This document shows positions 6,164-7,650 of a stretch of 7,650 nt of DNA, piece by piece (the stretch's first letter is position 1; each line of letters opens with the position of its first letter). The position numbers were made by a program, and so were the translations under genes. The notes below the pieces were generated by a model. The model saw only the letters and a program-made list of their open reading frames with translations, was not told the DNA's origin and did not search any database. Where the stretch lies: positions 1 through 7,650 of the forward strand of contig JAUVBO010000097.1 of NCBI GenBank assembly GCA_030591195.1, written 5' to 3'. The stretch comes from Pseudomonadota bacterium (GTDB lineage Bacteria > Myxococcota > Polyangia > GCA-2747355 > JACKDQ01).

Positions 6164-6918
6164 CAAAGAGACGACCGATCATCATCGGCAACTGGAAGAT
6201 GCACAAGACCCAGGGCGAGTCGCTCGAGCTCGCCCGGGCGATCCGCAACGTCTTGGGCAGCCTCAACAGCGTCGACGTCGGCATCGCGCCGCCGTTCACC
6301 GCCCTGTCAGCCGTGGCGCGACAGAACGAGCAGAGCAAGCTGCTCCTCTGCGCCCAGGACTGCAGCCCGGAGGATCACGGTGCCTTCACCGGCGAGATCT
6401 CGGTGCCGATGCTCAAGGACATCGGCTGCACCCACGTGATCGTCGGACACTCCGAGCGACGTCAGATCTACGGCGAGAGCGACGAGCTGATCAACCGCAA
6501 GGTCAAGGCGGTCTACGCCCACGGCTTGACGCCGGTGCTCTGCATCGGCGAGCTGCTCGGCGAGCGCGAGGCCAGCCAGACCTTCGAGGTTGTCAAGCGC
6601 CAGCTCGGCGTCGCCCTGGCCGGCGTGGCCGAGGGGGACGCCAGCCGGATCATCGTCGCCTACGAGCCGGTTTGGGCGATCGGCACCGGCAAGGTCGCGA
6701 CCACCGCCCAGGCCCAGGAGGTCCACGCGTTCCTCCGCGGCCAGCTCAAGGAGCTCTACTCGGCGGAGCTCGCTGACGCGGTGCGGATCCAGTACGGTGG
6801 GAGCATGAAGGCCGACAACGCCAGCGGCCTGCTCGGCCAGCCGGACGTGGACGGTGGGCTGGTGGGCGGAGCGAGCCTCAAGCCCGAGGCCTACATCGGC
6901 ATCTTGAAGTGCGCCTAA
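6160..6918 (+). CDS. tpiA: Triosephosphate isomerase
   Basis: Predicted 252 residues, full length. The dimeric TIM-barrel enzyme interconverts dihydroxyacetone phosphate and glyceraldehyde-3-phosphate. The catalytic set is intact: Asn11 and Lys13 in GNWKMHKT, His97 in VGHSERR (95-101), and Glu169 in AYEPVWAIGTGK (167-178), which also includes the mobile loop 6. Phosphate-binding glycines occur in YGGSMK (212-217) and GGLVGGASL (232-240). The start is GTG at 6160, overlapping the pgk TGA as GTGA. GGAGGAG (6148-6154) is five bases upstream, so strong coupled translation with pgk is expected. The N-terminus KRRPIIIGNWKMHK aligns with the family from this start. A gap of 118 bases separates it from secG. 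Confidence 0.98.
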   Translation: MTKRRPIIIGNWKMHKTQGESLELARAIRNVLGSLNSVDVGIAPPFTALSAVARQNEQSKLLLCAQDCSPEDHGAFTGEISVPMLKDIGCTHVIVGHSERRQIYGESDELINRKVKAVYAHGLTPVLCIGELLGEREASQTFEVVKRQLGVALAGVAEGDASRIIVAYEPVWAIGTGKVATTAQAQEVHAFLRGQLKELYSAELADAVRIQYGGSMKADNASGLLGQPDVDGGLVGGASLKPEAYIGILKCA

Positions 6919-6940
6919 TTACGTGGTAGGAGGCCGGCTG

Positions 6941-7030
6941 GTGGTTATGGAGGCCGGTCGAGCTCCGACGGCAACAACCAGGAAACGGGCCGGTTCCGCC
7001 AGGCCGGGCCGTTTCAGAATTCATGAATAG
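6941..7030 (+). CDS. Possible 29-residue leader minicistron upstream of secG
   Basis: GTG 6941 is preceded by TAGGAGG (6927-6933) with a 7-base gap, one of the best ribosome binding sites in the window; an in-frame ATG at 6947 is an alternative. The frame runs 29 codons to TAG at 7028-7030, only six bases before the secG ATG. The peptide is very basic (seven Arg plus Lys) and has no recognisable motif. Its path goes through the hairpin at 6983-7014, so translating ribosomes would melt that hairpin and end beside a secG start that has no Shine-Dalgarno of its own. This suggests a coupling or leader role more than a functional protein. No homolog is known to me, and the frame is short enough to be chance. 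Confidence 0.35.
   Translation: MVMEAGRAPTATTRKRAGSARPGRFRIHE
6983..7014 (+). terminator. GC-rich hairpin between tpiA and secG (attenuator or weak terminator)
   Basis: AAACGG (6983-6988) plus CCGG (6990-6993) pair with CCGG (7004-7007) plus CCGTTT (7009-7014), leaving one G-G mismatch and a ten-base loop. The A-rich left edge and T-ended right edge resemble an intrinsic terminator, but only three T residues follow, so termination would be partial at best. It ends 22 bases before the secG ATG and lies inside the possible minicistron. Confidence 0.4.
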
Positions 7031-7036
7031 ACTCCG

Positions 7037-7650
7037 ATGATTACGCTTGTCACAGTCATTCACGTCGTCATCTGCTTTTTCCTGATCGTCGTGATCCTGC
7101 TCCAGGCCGGCAAGGGCGCCGGCATGGGCGTCGGGATCCTCGGAGGCGCGAGCCAGACCGTCTTCGGTGGTCGGGGGGCGGGGACATTCCTCAGCAAGAT
7201 GACCGCGATCATGGCGGTCACGTTCATGGCGACCTCGATGGTCCTCGCCTACAGCGCCAGCCGCCAGGATGATCCGGGGCTCAAGGCCCGCGCGGCCGAG
7301 GCCGAGAAGGTCCGCAAGGAGCGGGTCAAGAACGAGAAGGCGAAGCTCGAGAAGGCGCGCAAGAAGGTCCAGGAGGCGCTGAAGAAGGCCGCGGCGCTGA
7401 AGAAGAAGGCCGCGGCGCCGAAGAAGGCCGCCCCCGCGGAGGACAGCAAGGCGACCGACGACAACAAGGCCGCCGATCCGGCGAAGAAGCCCGCCCCGGC
7501 ACCGGCGAAGAAGCCCGCCCCGGCAGCGAAGGCTCCTGCTCCAGCAAAGGCTCCTGCACCGGCAAAGGCTCCTGCACCGGCTAAGGCTCCTGCACCGGCA
7601 AAGGCTCCTGCACCGGCAAAGGCTCCTGCACCGGCAAAGGCTCCTGCACC
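7037..7650 (+). CDS. secG: SecG, protein-export translocon subunit, with long Lys/Ala/Pro-rich tail (3' truncated)
   Basis: The frame runs from ATG 7037 to the window end (204 complete codons, no stop). SecG is the small auxiliary subunit of the SecYEG channel in the inner membrane. The core (about 1-74) is typical: first membrane helix at about 3-23, LLQAGKGAGMG (21-31), GGASQTVFGGRGAGTFLSKM (36-55), and a second helix at about 56-73. SecG proteins usually end soon after the second helix. Here a highly charged Lys/Glu/Ala helix-like stretch (about 82-135) follows, then Pro/Ala/Lys repeats from about 147 to the edge. In E. coli SecG both ends face the periplasm; if the same holds here, the tail is periplasmic. 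The start has no Shine-Dalgarno in the 20 bases upstream. A five-codon frame (ATG 7023) also ends in an ATGA overlap with it. tpiA-secG is a common neighbourhood in bacteria. Confidence 0.93.
   Translation, partial: MITLVTVIHVVICFFLIVVILLQAGKGAGMGVGILGGASQTVFGGRGAGTFLSKMTAIMAVTFMATSMVLAYSASRQDDPGLKARAAEAEKVRKERVKNEKAKLEKARKKVQEALKKAAALKKKAAAPKKAAPAEDSKATDDNKAADPAKKPAPAPAKKPAPAAKAPAPAKAPAPAKAPAPAKAPAPAKAPAPAKAPAPAKAPA
7481..7528 (+). repeat. Two 24-base direct repeats in the secG tail
   Basis: Units 7481-7504 and 7505-7528 both read GCGAAGAAGCCCGCCCCGGC at their start and differ only at the 22nd base, encoding AKKPAPAP and AKKPAPAA. They lie in frame just before the 18-base array, are GC-rich like the rest of the gene, and may be an older form of the same repeat. 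Confidence 0.9.
7529..7650 (+). repeat. 18-base in-frame tandem repeat (KAPAPA units) in secG, continuing past the window
   Basis: Six full units and 14 bases of a seventh: 7529, 7547, 7565, 7583, 7601, 7619 and 7637 each begin a unit close to AAGGCTCCTGCACCGGCA. Four complete units are identical; the first differs at two positions and the third at its last base. Each unit encodes Lys-Ala-Pro-Ala-Pro-Ala. Codons GCT, CCT and GCA in the array differ from the GCC/CCG preference just upstream. Near identity at the DNA level indicates recent duplication or continuing homogenisation, so the copy number may vary between strains without breaking the frame. Confidence 0.95.

Noticed and set aside
5398..6204. 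Long minus-strand open frame opposite pgk (268 codons)
   Set aside because: It lies wholly over pgk and the tpiA start, is Ser/Pro/Ala-rich low complexity, and is explained by third-position GC bias of pgk.
3557..6960. Exact 13-base repeat TGGAGGCCGGTCG ahead of gap (3556-3568) and after tpiA (6948-6960), with a further GGAGGCCGG at 6929-6937
   Set aside because: About one exact 13-base repeat is expected by chance in a GC-rich window of this size. The two copies near 6929 and 6949 are partly explained by a ribosome binding site, so I do not call a regulatory motif.
1..7650. CRISPR arrays, tRNA genes, insertion sequences, phage or defence systems
   Set aside because: No spaced direct repeats, tRNA-like sequence, transposase or terminal inverted repeats were seen. 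The only tandem array is the coding repeat in secG.

Overview
The window reads as chromosomal DNA of a high-GC Gram-negative bacterium, most likely a myxobacterium-type member of Myxococcota (former Deltaproteobacteria). This rests on the GC-rich coding regions, the gene order gap-pgk-tpiA-secG, a small PilZ protein, and an ECF sigma factor beside poorly recognisable envelope proteins. The taxon is an inference, because no rRNA or other marker is present.

Left part (1-1700). The window opens inside the 3' end of a + strand gene carrying the C-terminal tRNA-binding domain of methionyl-tRNA synthetase. Thirteen bases after its stop, a convergent minus-strand pair ends: an ECF sigma factor (975-1700) followed, with a 4-base ATGA overlap, by a single-pass membrane protein (361-978). 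That protein is the natural candidate for the sigma factor's regulator, but it contains no cysteine and so lacks the usual zinc anti-sigma motif.

Middle (1701-3827). A 224-base divergent intergenic region carries a similar TGAAC-N15-CG pattern facing each way. It may hold ECF-type promoters for the sigma gene and for the divergent pair. The divergent pair is an unknown, probably exported protein (1925-2545) overlapping a PilZ-domain protein (2542-2892) by 4 bases. A 346-base gap, a small conserved-looking 64-residue protein with a strong ribosome binding site (3239-3433), and a 394-base leader region with alternative hairpins follow.

Right part (3828-7650). This is a textbook lower-glycolysis cluster: glyceraldehyde-3-phosphate dehydrogenase, phosphoglycerate kinase and triosephosphate isomerase (pgk and tpiA overlap by 4 bases), then secG of the Sec translocon. 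All three enzymes have their catalytic residues intact. The tpiA-secG gap holds a possible 29-codon minicistron that has a strong ribosome binding site and stops 6 bases before the secG start. secG itself has no visible Shine-Dalgarno. secG carries an unusual long Lys/Ala/Pro-rich tail whose end is a near-perfect 18-base tandem repeat running off the window.

The glycolytic enzymes are ordinary. The parts that deserve attention are the secG leader and tail, the cysteine-free sigma partner with its possible paired promoters, and the two unrecognised small or exported proteins.
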